Source: an uncultured Acetatifactor sp. (GTDB taxonomy: Bacteria > Bacillota > Clostridia > Lachnospirales > Lachnospiraceae). Taken from it: a stretch of DNA of 27,770 bases. This document shows positions 1 through 8,307 of this stretch, piece by piece; the first letter of the stretch is position 1; each line of letters begins with the position of its first letter. The position numbers were made by a program, and so were the translations under genes. Below the pieces are notes generated by a model, which was not told where the DNA came from, made no database searches, and saw only the letters and a program-made list of their open reading frames with translations. The DNA lies in contig CAJUGT010000021.1 in NCBI GenBank assembly GCA_910586435.1, positions 1 to 27,770 of the forward strand. The letters are read 5' to 3'.

Positions 1-372
1 GAATGTCTGGACTATGGCAATCCCATATCCCATGTCATGCAGTTGGCATTGCAATGGTCAGGAATTGTAAGCGGCAAGATGGATGTTGACAAGATGATTG
101 CTTTCTTTGACGGCTATTTGGAAGCATATGACAATTGTTTTCGGGGGTACAGTGATGTTGTTGGCGTAGCATATACCTGGGTTGAGTGGCTGGAATATAA
201 TATCCAAAGAGCTTTGGGAAACTGCATGGACGAAGCAGAAAGACAATTAGGCATTTCCGAGGTGTATAATACGATGGATAGACTGAAGTATATCCATAAA
301 ACAGTACCTCAGATCAAGGAAGCATTGGATGTTCGTCTGCGAAAAATAGATGTAAATGTCCATGACTCTTAA
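1..372 (+). CDS. Aminoglycoside phosphotransferase (APH)-family protein, C-terminal fragment
   Basis: The reading frame is open from base 1 and ends at TAA 370-372, so only the last 123 residues are in the window. The first residues read ECLDYGNPISHVMQLALQW, resembling the post-catalytic region of APH/choline-kinase-like folds (an acidic residue followed by GNP), and then give an all-helical tail rich in W, Y and E. An ATG at 37 lies inside the frame and has no Shine-Dalgarno sequence, so it is not a plausible start. Family members phosphorylate aminoglycosides or other small hydroxylated substrates with ATP/GTP; the substrate here cannot be told. No terminator follows the stop. The family call rests on a short tail, so it is moderate only. 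Confidence 0.55.
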   Translation, partial: ECLDYGNPISHVMQLALQWSGIVSGKMDVDKMIAFFDGYLEAYDNCFRGYSDVVGVAYTWVEWLEYNIQRALGNCMDEAERQLGISEVYNTMDRLKYIHKTVPQIKEALDVRLRKIDVNVHDS

Positions 373-745
373 TGTGACAGCCCCTTTTTCAATGTTTGGT
401 GGGATTGGTAAACTGTGATACCGTTTTTTCTGATGTGTGTACTCATATTTTTCTGTATACTTGTCATGTATGCTTTTAGCTGAACCATGAGGGGGCGTCG
501 GCAGGGAATTTCCCTCTGGGGGTGCTGGCATACCATCTGTTGTAGAATTTTGTAAATTCTGTATGAATCGGGCGGCTGAATAACGAACTGCAACATTGTT
601 ATGGCTTTTGGCTTACCAGACATCTTGGGAAAATATTAAAATAATTCCACCGTATTCCTGTATGGTTTCACTGTCAGGAGCAGAACTGTCCATCAGCAAT
701 TCCGCATAATCCTTAATTGGTGAAAGTTACATTGCGGATACAATT
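373..745. other. Gene-free decayed stretch
   Basis: No reading frame here has a ribosome binding site or a recognisable domain. The minus strand is open in two frames over about 370-620, but neither translation resembles a family I know. The stretch is best read as decayed DNA between the APH-like tail and the permease relic. Confidence 0.4.
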
Positions 746-931
746 TTGATGATGAAGAGAGGAAGTTTTCTTATACAGGAGCCAATGAGTGTGGTTACAG
801 ACGGTATCATCGTAATACTGGCTATCTGCATTGTGGTTGCCCCTGTCTTTTCCGGTGAATACCACCGTAAGGGCTGTCTTGTATGCTTTTTTTACAGTAA
901 TTATGCTGCTGCTGGCAGGATTAGGGTTTAA
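746..931 (+). pseudogene. Relic of an ABC-2-type membrane permease
   Basis: A 61-codon frame reads a hydrophobic segment (VTDGIIVILAICIVVAPVFS) followed by GEYHRKG. This resembles the 'membrane helix, then F(S/A)xEY, then basic/Gly' signature of Clostridial ABC-2 permeases. Before and after this piece the frame has no matching sequence: a TAA lies shortly upstream and the frame ends abruptly at 931. There is no ribosome binding site. It is probably an internal fragment of a decayed transporter gene. The identification rests on about 30 residues and is tentative. Confidence 0.3.
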
Positions 932-1274
932 GTAAAGGCGGGCGTGAATAATTTCATATTTCATTGGATTGACTTGTCAGAGGAGAATGTATGCCAAATG
1001 TATCCAATATCTGCAATTCGCAAGAAATGATAATACAGATAGGAAAATCTGTTGTATAATAAACTGGGATGCAAGCTGAGGAATTTCAAACACCCTCTGG
1101 CGGGCGGAGGAAACTCTGTTTGCTTATGTAAGCTGATTATATCTGGCAGGAGAAATCCTGTTGAATAAGGTCTGGCCAAACCGAGTATCAAGCTGAGCCT
1201 GTTTTACAGATAAGCAGGAATGTAAAGTGAAAAGCTGTGTGCCTTAATAGGGTATGTGTAGTTTTGCGTTGGGG

Positions 1275-1294
1275 TATGGGGAGTCCTCCCCATA
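1275..1294. promoter_or_regulatory. Perfect dyad upstream of the AraC-type gene
   Basis: TATGGGGAG (1275-1283) and CTCCCCATA (1286-1294) form a 9-bp perfect inverted repeat with a 2-nt centre, 31 bp before the ATG at 1326. There is no T-run after it. It could be an operator for the regulator or a leader hairpin. The rest of 932-1325 holds only weak small hairpins (for example CAGGA/TCCTG at 1147-1160) and no gene. Confidence 0.4.
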
Positions 1295-1325
1295 TCTGCG
1301 AAGGAACTGTCAAAGAAGGTAAAAA

Positions 1326-2208
1326 ATGAATCATCTGCAACTGATAGAAAAGGTATTGTATTACATTGATGAGTATATATATGAGGAACTGAACTATGAG
1401 CGTTTGGCAGAGGTGTTCGGGTACTCCTCTTTTCATTTCCACAAGATTTTTTCATCCGTAACAGAATTAAGCATAGTATATACGAAAGCGCCGTCTTGCC
1501 ATGGCACATAAAAAACTATGTGAGACAAAAGAGACAGTAGCGGATATTTGTTACAGTGTTGGTTTTAACAGTATTCAGACTTTTCATCGGGTGTTTAAGG
1601 ATACTTTCGGAACGCAGCCGCTTGCGGTAAGGGAAACGCAGGCAAAGATTACATATCGCAGTGTGGAAGAAATCATTACAGGATATTTAAAACGAGTTGC
1701 GATAGAGGGCGCGTTTTCCGTAGAACCACGTTTGGAAGATAGAGATGAATTTGTAATTGCCGGATACAGAAAGCATACCAGAGAGGGTTCTGATGCCATA
1801 GGAGAGTCGTGGTATGAGCTAAAGAGCAACCTGGATGCCATTGAAAGAAAAAATGAACATACCATGTATGGTTTTGAAGATTATTCGGAGGAGTTTACTT
1901 TTGAGCCGTTAGCGTTTTATTATATGGCCGGAGTAGAAGTGGACAAGAATACAATCCTTCCGGAAGGTGTATACCGCAGGGTGGTGCAAAAGGCAAAGTA
2001 TGCGGTGTTTACAGTGAATGGCAATAACGCCAAGGGAGAGATTTGGAAAGCGCTCCATTATATTTATCTTGTGTGGCTGCCAAATTCGGAATACTGTATT
2101 GATGAAAATATGTTATTTGATTTTGAATATTATGATGAGCGTTGGGATTGCCAGCTTGGAGCAGCACAAATGGAAATCTATATACCTGTAAAGAAAATGG
2201 GAGGATAG
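1326..2208 (+). pseudogene. AraC-family regulator with GyrI-like effector domain, frameshifted
   Basis: Two overlapping frames together make one normal-length (about 290 aa) AraC/GyrI-like regulator. The first (from ATG 1326) carries the first helix-turn-helix, including YERLAEVFGYSSFHFHKIFSS. The second holds YIRKRRLAMAHKKL, then the second helix-turn-helix VADICYSVGFNSIQTFHRVFK, then a GyrI-like (AraC_E_bind) effector-binding domain to TAG 2206-2208. In the second frame a TAG at 1474-1476 stands directly before TAT ATA CGA (Y-I-R), while the first frame reads through at the same place into unrelated residues. A net indel near 1473-1479 is therefore required. An internal start at 1501 would make a protein lacking one helix-turn-helix. 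The stop is 1 bp before the next ATG, so the two genes were coupled. A sequencing error is the alternative to a true pseudogene. Confidence 0.8.
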
Positions 2209-2209
2209 G

Positions 2210-3172
2210 ATGAAGAATTCCCTGAATCAGATAGAAAACTATGTATATGAACGGAGATATAAGAATATTGACAATATTTTGATTACGAAAAATGGACAGG
2301 AAGTCTATTCAAAAAATTTTAACAAAGAGTTCGACGGAAAAAAGCATCCCATTGCCTCTGTTGTAAAGAGTATTATTTCCCTGGGAACGGGAATTGCTGT
2401 TGACAGGGGATATGTGAGACTGGAGGACTGCATTTGTGAATATTTGGGAGAGTCGTTTAATACTATGACCACAAAGGCGCATAGAAAGATTACAATAAGA
2501 GATCTATTGACGCTTTCCTCCGGAATTTATTGGCAGTTTGGGATTCACGCAAGTCAGCCCCTTTGGTCAGCCGTGGAGGCCGAGGAAGATTGGCGCCGGG
2601 CAATCTTGGAGCTTCCAGGCGCATATACGCCGGGAACGAAATTTTATTATAAAGAGGCTGATGTTTATCTGCTGACCCAGGTGTTACAGAAGGTGACAGG
2701 GCAGTCTATCGAAAATTTTATTTCAGAGAACCTATATCAGCCGCTTGGAATTGTATGCCAAGGGGTTGATAATGATTTTGGAATCAGAAACAATAATATG
2801 ACAAACATTGGTATGCTGACAGCACAGGAGATGGCGAAGATAGGAAATCTATGTTTAAACAGAGGAGAATATCAAGGACAACGAATCATTAGCGAAGGGT
2901 ATCTAAAGATGGCGACAGCAAAACAGATTGCTGTCAATGAGTTTGTAAAGTATTTTGGAATGCGGGAGTATGGCCTTTTGTGGTGGATTCATGAGGATGC
3001 CTGTTTTGCCAGAGGCTTTGGGGGAAATGAGATAGCGGTTTTTCCGAAATACGGATTGGTTGTGGTAATTCAGGCAACGGCGAAAAAAGTATCAAAAGAA
3101 TATTTGGATGTGATATATGATGTGATTTTAAAAGATGAATCATTGATATGGCAGGATAAAGGAGAACGGTAA
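2210..3172 (+). CDS. Serine beta-lactamase-like hydrolase (class C/PBP4 fold)
   Basis: This 320-residue protein of the beta-lactamase/penicillin-binding superfamily (COG1680 type) is a normal length. The nucleophile motif is S50-V-V-K53 in HPIASVVKSII, followed by TIRDLLTLSSGIYW, the family's 'LLTHTSG' block. The third motif region reads GFGGNEIAVFP, the GxGG-type replacement of KTG. At the YxN position the protein reads YKEADVYLL, so the usual Asn is Glu. There is no signal peptide, suggesting a cytoplasmic esterase or amidase rather than a secreted beta-lactamase. The start is 1 bp after the stop of the AraC-type gene and uses GGGAGG at the end of that gene as ribosome binding site. The stop lies 1 bp before the UvrA-like start. 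The physiological substrate is unknown. Confidence 0.8.
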   Translation: MKNSLNQIENYVYERRYKNIDNILITKNGQEVYSKNFNKEFDGKKHPIASVVKSIISLGTGIAVDRGYVRLEDCICEYLGESFNTMTTKAHRKITIRDLLTLSSGIYWQFGIHASQPLWSAVEAEEDWRRAILELPGAYTPGTKFYYKEADVYLLTQVLQKVTGQSIENFISENLYQPLGIVCQGVDNDFGIRNNNMTNIGMLTAQEMAKIGNLCLNRGEYQGQRIISEGYLKMATAKQIAVNEFVKYFGMREYGLLWWIHEDACFARGFGGNEIAVFPKYGLVVVIQATAKKVSKEYLDVIYDVILKDESLIWQDKGER

Positions 3173-3173
3173 T

Positions 3174-5531
3174 ATGAGCGAGGACATGCTTCGGATCAGG
3201 ACCGCGTTTACGAATAATTTAAAACACATTGATGTTGATATACCGTTAGGGAAATTGACCGTAATTACCGGTGTGAGCGGTTCGGGGAAGTCCAGTCTGG
3301 CATTTGATACGATTTATGAGGAAGGCAGACGCCGGTATCTGATGTTTAGCGGCTTGGAAACGGAAACCAATCAGACTTACGGTGAGATTACAGGCTTGTC
3401 CCCTACGGTTGCATTGGAACAAAGGGTGATTCGGCAGACAAATATAAGAAGTACGGTGGGAAGCAAAAGTCAGATGATACATGGACTGGCGTATCTGTAT
3501 GCCAAATATGGAGAGTATCATGGAATGGGCCAAAACACAATCTCAGGTTTGGAGTATTTTAATCGGAACACAACAAAGGGGATGTGCTTGCGCTGCATCG
3601 GACGAGGGTACATTACGCAGATTAACGGAGAGAAGATGCTACAGCCTTACAGTCAAAGATTAGCGGAATTGTTTCAGGGAAAAATCGTAAGGAAAAAGGA
3701 GTATGTGAGGCAGCTTACGCTTTTTTGTACAAAACATCAGCTTGATTTTGAAACGAGAATACAGGAACTGAGTGATACGCAAAGGAATGAGTTGATAAAC
3801 GGAGACGCAGCAATCGGTTTTGACGGTCTGGAAGCCATATTTCGGGATTACACCGGGGATACTATGTTTTCAAAAGGAAGAAAACATAGTGACATTTATG
3901 GAATGTACACAAAAAGATGTGTATGCCAGAAGTGCAGAGGGTATGGTCTGGGAGAAAAAGCATTAAACACCTATATGCAGGGAAAACATATCGGAGAGCT
4001 GGCAGAATTAACCATAACGGAGCTGAAGGCTTTTATTCAAAGCCTGCCCATGAACGAAGACGGAGTGATTCAGGGAATGGTAAAGAAAGCCGAACTGATG
4101 GAGGAAGTAGGGTTGTCTCATTTATCATTGGGGAGAACCGTACCGACATTAAGCGGAGGAGAGGTACAGCGACTTTTTCTGGTCAGCTACTTGATTACGA
4201 ATCTGCAATCGCTGATTTTTGTCTTTGACGAACCCACCATAGGGTTACATGAGATAGAAAAACAGAGACTCATTCAGGTAATTCGGAAATTGGCTGAGAA
4301 TCATAACACGGTAATTGTGGTGGAACATGATAAGAACTTTATGGAACAGGCGGATTATATTGTGGATATTGGACCGGGTGCGGGAGAATATGGCGGACAA
4401 TTGATGTTTCAGGGGAGCTATGAGCAATTCTTATGCTGTAAAGATTCCGTCACATCCTGTTATTTGAACAGTTCCTGTGAGACGCAGACAAGTGCCAAGA
4501 GCCGGAAGGTGGATTTGAAGTATGCGATAAGGTTGGAAAATATAACAATACATAATCTGCAATCCGTTTCCGCCACGATTCCTTTGGGGGTTATGGTGGG
4601 AATTGCGGGAGTGTCGGGCAGCGGCAAATCGAGTTTGATCTCGGATGCCCTGGTTCCTGTATTGAAGAAGAATCTGCGGAATCGCTTCGTTGATTTGTCT
4701 GCGGAAGAAGAGGAAGATTTAGAAGAAGGCACAGGATTGGGGAATGTGGATATACAGGGCATTGAGAAAATAGAAAAATGTATTATTGTGGATCAAAAAC
4801 CGATAGGAAGAAAAAGTACATCCACACCAATCAGTTACCTTGGGGGATTGGAAAAAATCAGAGAATTGTTGGCAGACACATCCTACGCAAAGAAGCATGA
4901 GTATGGAAAAGGGCTGTTTTCTAAGAATTCTGAAGGGCGTTGCCTGTGTTGTCAGGGTTTAGGACAGATTCCCATTGACATTGGGCTGGGAAATCAGCTA
5001 TTCTTACGGTGCGAGGACTGTGATGGGACGGGATATGTCTCGGAGGCGCTTGAAGTATACTATAACGGGAAAAATATTTATGAAATCATGCAGATGTCCT
5101 TTGCGGAAGCGGAAGATTTCTTTAAGCAGGATAAAAAGTTGTCGGCGCTTATGACAGTCATGGCTCGGGTTGGTATGGGTTACATGAAGCTTGGGCAGAA
5201 GACTACAGCCATCAGCGGCGGTGAAGCCCAGAGGATTAAGCTTGCGAAGGAATTGAGTCAGTCCACAAGGGGGTGTTTATTTATTTTAGATGAGCCTACC
5301 ACCGGATTGTCATTTCGGGATACCCATCATTTGATGGGGTTATTGAATGACATTGTTGACACAGGAAATTCCATGATTATGATTGAACATGACACGGATG
5401 TTTTAAAAAACTGTGATTATTTAATTGAACTTGGCCCCGGTGGCGGAACTGCCGGAGGAAGGATTATTGCTGTGGGGACTGTCAAGGAGATAAAGAAAAA
5501 TCCGGATTCTGTGATTGGGGGATATTTATAA
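3174..5531 (+). CDS. UvrA-like ABC ATPase (UvrA2/drug-resistance type)
   Basis: This 785-residue protein has two ABC ATPase domains arranged as in UvrA. The first Walker A is GVSGSGKSSL at residues 33-42, with signature LSGGEVQRL and Walker B LIFVFDEPTIGL. The second half has GVSGSGKSSLISDAL, SGGEAQRIKLAKEL and LFILDEPTTGL. Each half has a Cys-rich zinc module: CLRCIGRG / CVCQKCRGYG, and CLCCQGLG / CEDCDGTGY. Genuine UvrA is about 940 residues, so this is the short paralogue class, which has a reduced UvrB-binding/insertion region. Members are associated with self-protection against DNA-binding drugs, but many are uncharacterised. GGAGAACGG precedes ATG 3174. Genes on either side are nearly contiguous, so it is probably cotranscribed with the AraC-type regulator and the hydrolase. 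Confidence 0.88.
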   Translation: MSEDMLRIRTAFTNNLKHIDVDIPLGKLTVITGVSGSGKSSLAFDTIYEEGRRRYLMFSGLETETNQTYGEITGLSPTVALEQRVIRQTNIRSTVGSKSQMIHGLAYLYAKYGEYHGMGQNTISGLEYFNRNTTKGMCLRCIGRGYITQINGEKMLQPYSQRLAELFQGKIVRKKEYVRQLTLFCTKHQLDFETRIQELSDTQRNELINGDAAIGFDGLEAIFRDYTGDTMFSKGRKHSDIYGMYTKRCVCQKCRGYGLGEKALNTYMQGKHIGELAELTITELKAFIQSLPMNEDGVIQGMVKKAELMEEVGLSHLSLGRTVPTLSGGEVQRLFLVSYLITNLQSLIFVFDEPTIGLHEIEKQRLIQVIRKLAENHNTVIVVEHDKNFMEQADYIVDIGPGAGEYGGQLMFQGSYEQFLCCKDSVTSCYLNSSCETQTSAKSRKVDLKYAIRLENITIHNLQSVSATIPLGVMVGIAGVSGSGKSSLISDALVPVLKKNLRNRFVDLSAEEEEDLEEGTGLGNVDIQGIEKIEKCIIVDQKPIGRKSTSTPISYLGGLEKIRELLADTSYAKKHEYGKGLFSKNSEGRCLCCQGLGQIPIDIGLGNQLFLRCEDCDGTGYVSEALEVYYNGKNIYEIMQMSFAEAEDFFKQDKKLSALMTVMARVGMGYMKLGQKTTAISGGEAQRIKLAKELSQSTRGCLFILDEPTTGLSFRDTHHLMGLLNDIVDTGNSMIMIEHDTDVLKNCDYLIELGPGGGTAGGRIIAVGTVKEIKKNPDSVIGGYL

Positions 5532-5553
5532 AGGAAGATTTGGAGGAGATACA

Positions 5554-6498
5554 ATGATTTTAAGTGTTAGCCGCAGAACGGATATTCCCAATTATTATTC
5601 CGAATGGTTTCTGAATAGAATCAGGGAAGGGTATTTATATGTACGCAATCCTTTTAACACACATCAGGTTAGTAAGATTATTTTATCTCCGGAAGTTGTG
5701 GACTGTATAGTATTTTGGACTAAAAATCCAGAACCAATGTTTGCAAGGTTGGATGAATTAGATGCTTATCATTATTATTTTCAATTTACACTTACGGGCT
5801 TTGGCAAAGACATAGAATATAATGTTCCGCATAAAAAAGAAGTTATGATTCCGATATTTCAAAAATTGTCACATAAAATTGGTAAGGATAAGGTGATATG
5901 GAGATATGATCCAATTATTTTTACAGATAGATATCCTCCGGAATACCATGTAAAGGCGTTTGGCCAGATTGCGAAAGAATTGCAAGGGTACACATCCAAG
6001 TGTGTTATTAGTTTTGTAGATATGTATACTAAAAATACAAAGAACATGAAAGCATTGCATTCTTTTTTTCTGACAGAAAAGGATTTAATCACCTTCGGCA
6101 GGGAAATTGCTTTCATTGCGGGAAATCATGATATTAAAGTTGCCACATGCGCGGAAACTGTTGATTTATCTCTTTGCGGTATAGAACATAATTCTTGTAT
6201 TGACAAAGAATTAATTGAGAAGATAATTGGGTGTAAAATCCATGCCCAAAAAGATAAGAATCAGAGAAAAGTGTGTGGCTGTATTGACAGCATTGAGATA
6301 GGCACATACAATACATGTAAAAATGGATGTGTATATTGCTATGTAAACCATAGCCAGGAAAGTGTTTCTCAGAACTGTAAACTTTATGACGTTTATTCGC
6401 CTCTTTTATGCGGAAGAGTTACAGAAAATGATAAAGTCACAGAGAGAAAGGTAAAATCATTGAAAGAAAAGCAGTTGACTATTGGGGATATATCATAG
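5554..6498 (+). CDS. DUF1848 family protein
   Basis: The protein is 314 residues from ATG 5554, chosen because GGAGG lies at 5542-5546 and MILSVSRRTDIPNYY is the canonical N-terminus of the family. A TTG at 5515 inside the preceding gene is rejected. Typical motifs are visible: SRRTDIP near the N-terminus, VFWTKNP, YYFQFTLTG, and IWRYDPI in the middle. The C-terminal block has CGCIDS, then NTCKNGCVYCYVN, so a CxxxCxxC cluster is present. Pfam notes that this cluster resembles the iron-sulfur site of radical SAM enzymes. The biochemical function is unknown. The gene is AT-richer than the UvrA-like gene before it, which fits separate acquisition, and it lies only 22 bp after that gene's stop. 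Confidence 0.85.
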   Translation: MILSVSRRTDIPNYYSEWFLNRIREGYLYVRNPFNTHQVSKIILSPEVVDCIVFWTKNPEPMFARLDELDAYHYYFQFTLTGFGKDIEYNVPHKKEVMIPIFQKLSHKIGKDKVIWRYDPIIFTDRYPPEYHVKAFGQIAKELQGYTSKCVISFVDMYTKNTKNMKALHSFFLTEKDLITFGREIAFIAGNHDIKVATCAETVDLSLCGIEHNSCIDKELIEKIIGCKIHAQKDKNQRKVCGCIDSIEIGTYNTCKNGCVYCYVNHSQESVSQNCKLYDVYSPLLCGRVTENDKVTERKVKSLKEKQLTIGDIS

Positions 6499-6533
6499 CA
6501 TCAAATCACAATCGCCATTTATGGAGGTAATCT

Positions 6534-7025
6534 ATGAATATTAGTATTGAACCTATATTGATTGAACAAAAATCTGTTTTTATTCAGATGATGGAATTAT
6601 TTAATTATGATTTTTCAGAGTTTTCTGATAATGATATAAATGAATATGGATATTTTGGTTATCCACGTATTGATGACTATTGGAATGAGGAAGGAAGATA
6701 TCCCTTCTTTATCAGAGTTGATGGAAAACTTGCAGGTTTGGTTTTGGTAAGGTCCTGCTGTGAATATAATGATTTGTCTGATCCACACAATATAGCAGAA
6801 TTTTTTGTCATGAAAAAATACCGTCGTAAAGGGGTCGGCAAGACTGCGGCCAAGAAAGTCTTTGATATGTTTCCTGGCGGATGGGAAATAGCGCAGTGGT
6901 TAAATAACCTGCCTGCTCAGAACTTTTGGAAACAGGTTATCAGCGAGTATACAAATGAAAAATATGATACATTTACCATAGCAGAAAAAGATGTGGTTGG
7001 ATTCACATTTTACAATTCACTTTGA
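6534..7025 (+). CDS. GNAT family N-acetyltransferase
   Basis: A 163-residue GCN5-related acetyltransferase of normal length. It would transfer an acetyl group from acetyl-CoA to an unidentified amine. The core runs from FFIRVDGKLAGLVLVRS (beta strands before motif A) to IAEFFVMKKYRRKGVGKTAAK, the pyrophosphate-binding R/K-x-x-G-x-G loop, followed by NLPAQNFWKQVI, the 'N-xx-A-xx-FW' helix of the family. TGGAGGT at 6521-6527 is a strong ribosome binding site 6 bp before ATG. The gene is low in GC like the DUF1848 gene upstream and likely lies in the same transcript. The 190 bp after it contain no convincing gene. Confidence 0.85.
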   Translation: MNISIEPILIEQKSVFIQMMELFNYDFSEFSDNDINEYGYFGYPRIDDYWNEEGRYPFFIRVDGKLAGLVLVRSCCEYNDLSDPHNIAEFFVMKKYRRKGVGKTAAKKVFDMFPGGWEIAQWLNNLPAQNFWKQVISEYTNEKYDTFTIAEKDVVGFTFYNSL

Positions 7026-7215
7026 TAAAAATATCTATGTAACTTCGCAGTGCCTAATGTATTCAGACGTATCAAGAATGAATAATGAGCGTTCATTACT
7101 ACCGCACACTTTTTACGGGGGACAATATTTTGCAAAAAGTTATCCCCATTCAGATATTGTGCTTATAGATGGGAAAAATAGTTCATAAGGATTATGATTC
7201 AAGTGAGGTTATTGG

Positions 7216-7626
7216 ATGGAGGAGAAGATAATTTTTAGTCCTGGTTCTTTTTTTCATGGGACAAAGGCAGATTTAAAGATGGGTGATTTTCTGACAAAGG
7301 GGTTTCTGTCCAATTATGCGGACAGGAGGGCGAAGTATGTTTATTTTGCGGGGACATTGGACGCAGCGATTTGGGGAGCGGAATTGGCGGCCGGGGATGG
7401 CCCGCAGAGGATTTATGTTGTGGAGCCCACGGGAGAGTATGAAGATGACCCAAATGTGACTGACAAGAAATTTCCTGGAAATCCCACAAAATCTTACCGC
7501 ACACAGGAGCCTTTGCGGATTGTCGGAGAGGTAATCGGCTGGAAAGGGCACACGCCGGAAGTCTTGCGGAACATGAAGGAACATCTGGAACAGCTGGAGC
7601 GTATGGGGATTGGGGCAATTGAATAG
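7216..7626 (+). CDS. arr: NAD+-rifampin ADP-ribosyltransferase
   Basis: The 136 residues cover the full length of the Arr family, which inactivates rifamycins by ADP-ribosylation of the ansa-chain hydroxyl using NAD+. The signature blocks are FFHGTKADL (His14), YVYFAGTLDAAIWGAELA (Tyr43), YVVEPTGEYEDDPNVTDKKF (Asp78) and GNPTKSYRTQEPLRIVGEV. His, Tyr and Asp sit where the catalytic triad of mycobacterial Arr lies. A GAGG 10 bp before ATG 7216 is the likely ribosome binding site. A possible promoter, TTGCAA-17-GATATT, lies around 7130-7160. Nothing in the gene looks damaged, so rifampin inactivation is a firm prediction of activity, though expression is not shown. Downstream sequence runs into the truncated merR gene on the other strand. 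Confidence 0.93.
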   Translation: MEEKIIFSPGSFFHGTKADLKMGDFLTKGFLSNYADRRAKYVYFAGTLDAAIWGAELAAGDGPQRIYVVEPTGEYEDDPNVTDKKFPGNPTKSYRTQEPLRIVGEVIGWKGHTPEVLRNMKEHLEQLERMGIGAIE

Positions 7627-7731
7627 TTAATATTGTCAAGTATGCGGTTTCACTATGTATACTGCCACTGAATGAGAGATTGGCGGAACGGTTACGTCAG
7701 GCAGGGCCAATCAAAGGAAAGGCGGAAAATG

Positions 7732-7992
7732 TTATGAGATGAAAAAGGCAGCTGATAAGACCTGTTCCCTGTCATCATTTGGGTTATCCATGATTCTTTT
7801 TATATCAGTCAATGGAATATCCAATTCTCTAAAGAACATAATTTCCCGCAGTTTTTCCAACGCCTTGCTGTCATAAAGCCGATAACCGGTTTTCGTTAAT
7901 TCTGTTGGCTTTAATAAACCGATTTCGTCATAATACCTTAATGTCCTTATGCTTACCCCTGTGAGCTTTGCCACATCTTTTACGGTCTTCAT
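7732..7992 (-). pseudogene. MerR-family regulator, 3'-truncated
   Basis: The first 80 residues are a clean MerR winged-helix DNA-binding domain: MKTVKDVAKLTGVSIRTLRY, DEIGLLKPTELTKTGYRLYD, then a dimerisation-helix start. After REQVLS the frame diverges (AAFFIS) and stops at 86 residues, whereas relatives of this subtype have a further coiled coil and usually an effector domain (around 120-250 residues). The break lies near 7745. The start ATG (complement of 7990-7992) follows GGAATAGGA. It has its own promoter with the 19-bp spacer typical of MerR targets and a ~165-nt leader. It could still make a short DNA-binding protein, but loss of the remainder suggests a relic. Confidence 0.75.
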
Positions 7993-8157
7993 TGGTTCCT
8001 ATTCCAGTTCCGTCTCTTCACTACGGTGCCCTGACTAGGGAAGAAAGCTTCAGCCACTTTCGTGTCTGAAATTTCTTCCTTGTGTCTGAAAGACACATTG
8101 CGCCTCCGTTCCGAGACTGTTTTTAAATTTCCTCTTGTCATTTCTTAGCTGGACTTT
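7993..8157 (-). repeat. Conserved leader element, copy 1 (5' leader of the merR relic)
   Basis: Read on the minus strand, this ~150-nt leader aligns over most of its length, at roughly 80 percent by eye, with 14728-14933 on the plus strand. Shared blocks include GTCCAGCTAAGAAATG, CAAGAGGA, TTTAAAA, GGAACGG, GCAATGT, CTTTCAGACACA, GGCTGAA, CTTCCCT, GGGCACCG and GGAATAGGA. It contains the palindrome GTGTCTTTCAGACAC and begins about where transcription from the promoter at 8164-8194 should start. A 50-codon frame spans it and overlaps the merR ATG. A 1-nt indel relative to the other copy shifts that frame, so conservation is at nucleotide rather than peptide level. Confidence 0.65.
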
Positions 8158-8163
8158 GGTCTC

Positions 8164-8194
8164 ATCATAAACCATTACGCTGCGGGAGAGTCAA
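8164..8194 (-). promoter_or_regulatory. Promoter of the merR relic
   Basis: On the minus strand, TTGACT (complement of 8189-8194) and TATGAT (complement of 8164-8169) are separated by 19 bp. MerR-family regulators act on promoters with 19-20 bp spacers, and the spacer carries an imperfect dyad, so autoregulation is plausible. The transcript would start near 8157, at the edge of the conserved leader. Confidence 0.5.
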
Positions 8195-8307
8195 TCATAA
8201 TTTTTGATTTTCGTAATTTAGTCAGTCATCTAAATGCTGCCTGTCTCCATCATTGCTTTTGTCAGCTGACCTGTTTCACATAATAGCATTTACGCTTAGG
8301 CGTGTCA

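Noticed and set aside
369..623. Transposase relic on the minus strand
   Set aside because: I considered an insertion-sequence remnant, but no transposase motif or terminal inverted repeat could be found.
6991..7188. 65-residue frame between GNAT and arr
   Set aside because: It starts inside the GNAT gene without a ribosome binding site and has no recognisable family. It may be decayed DNA.
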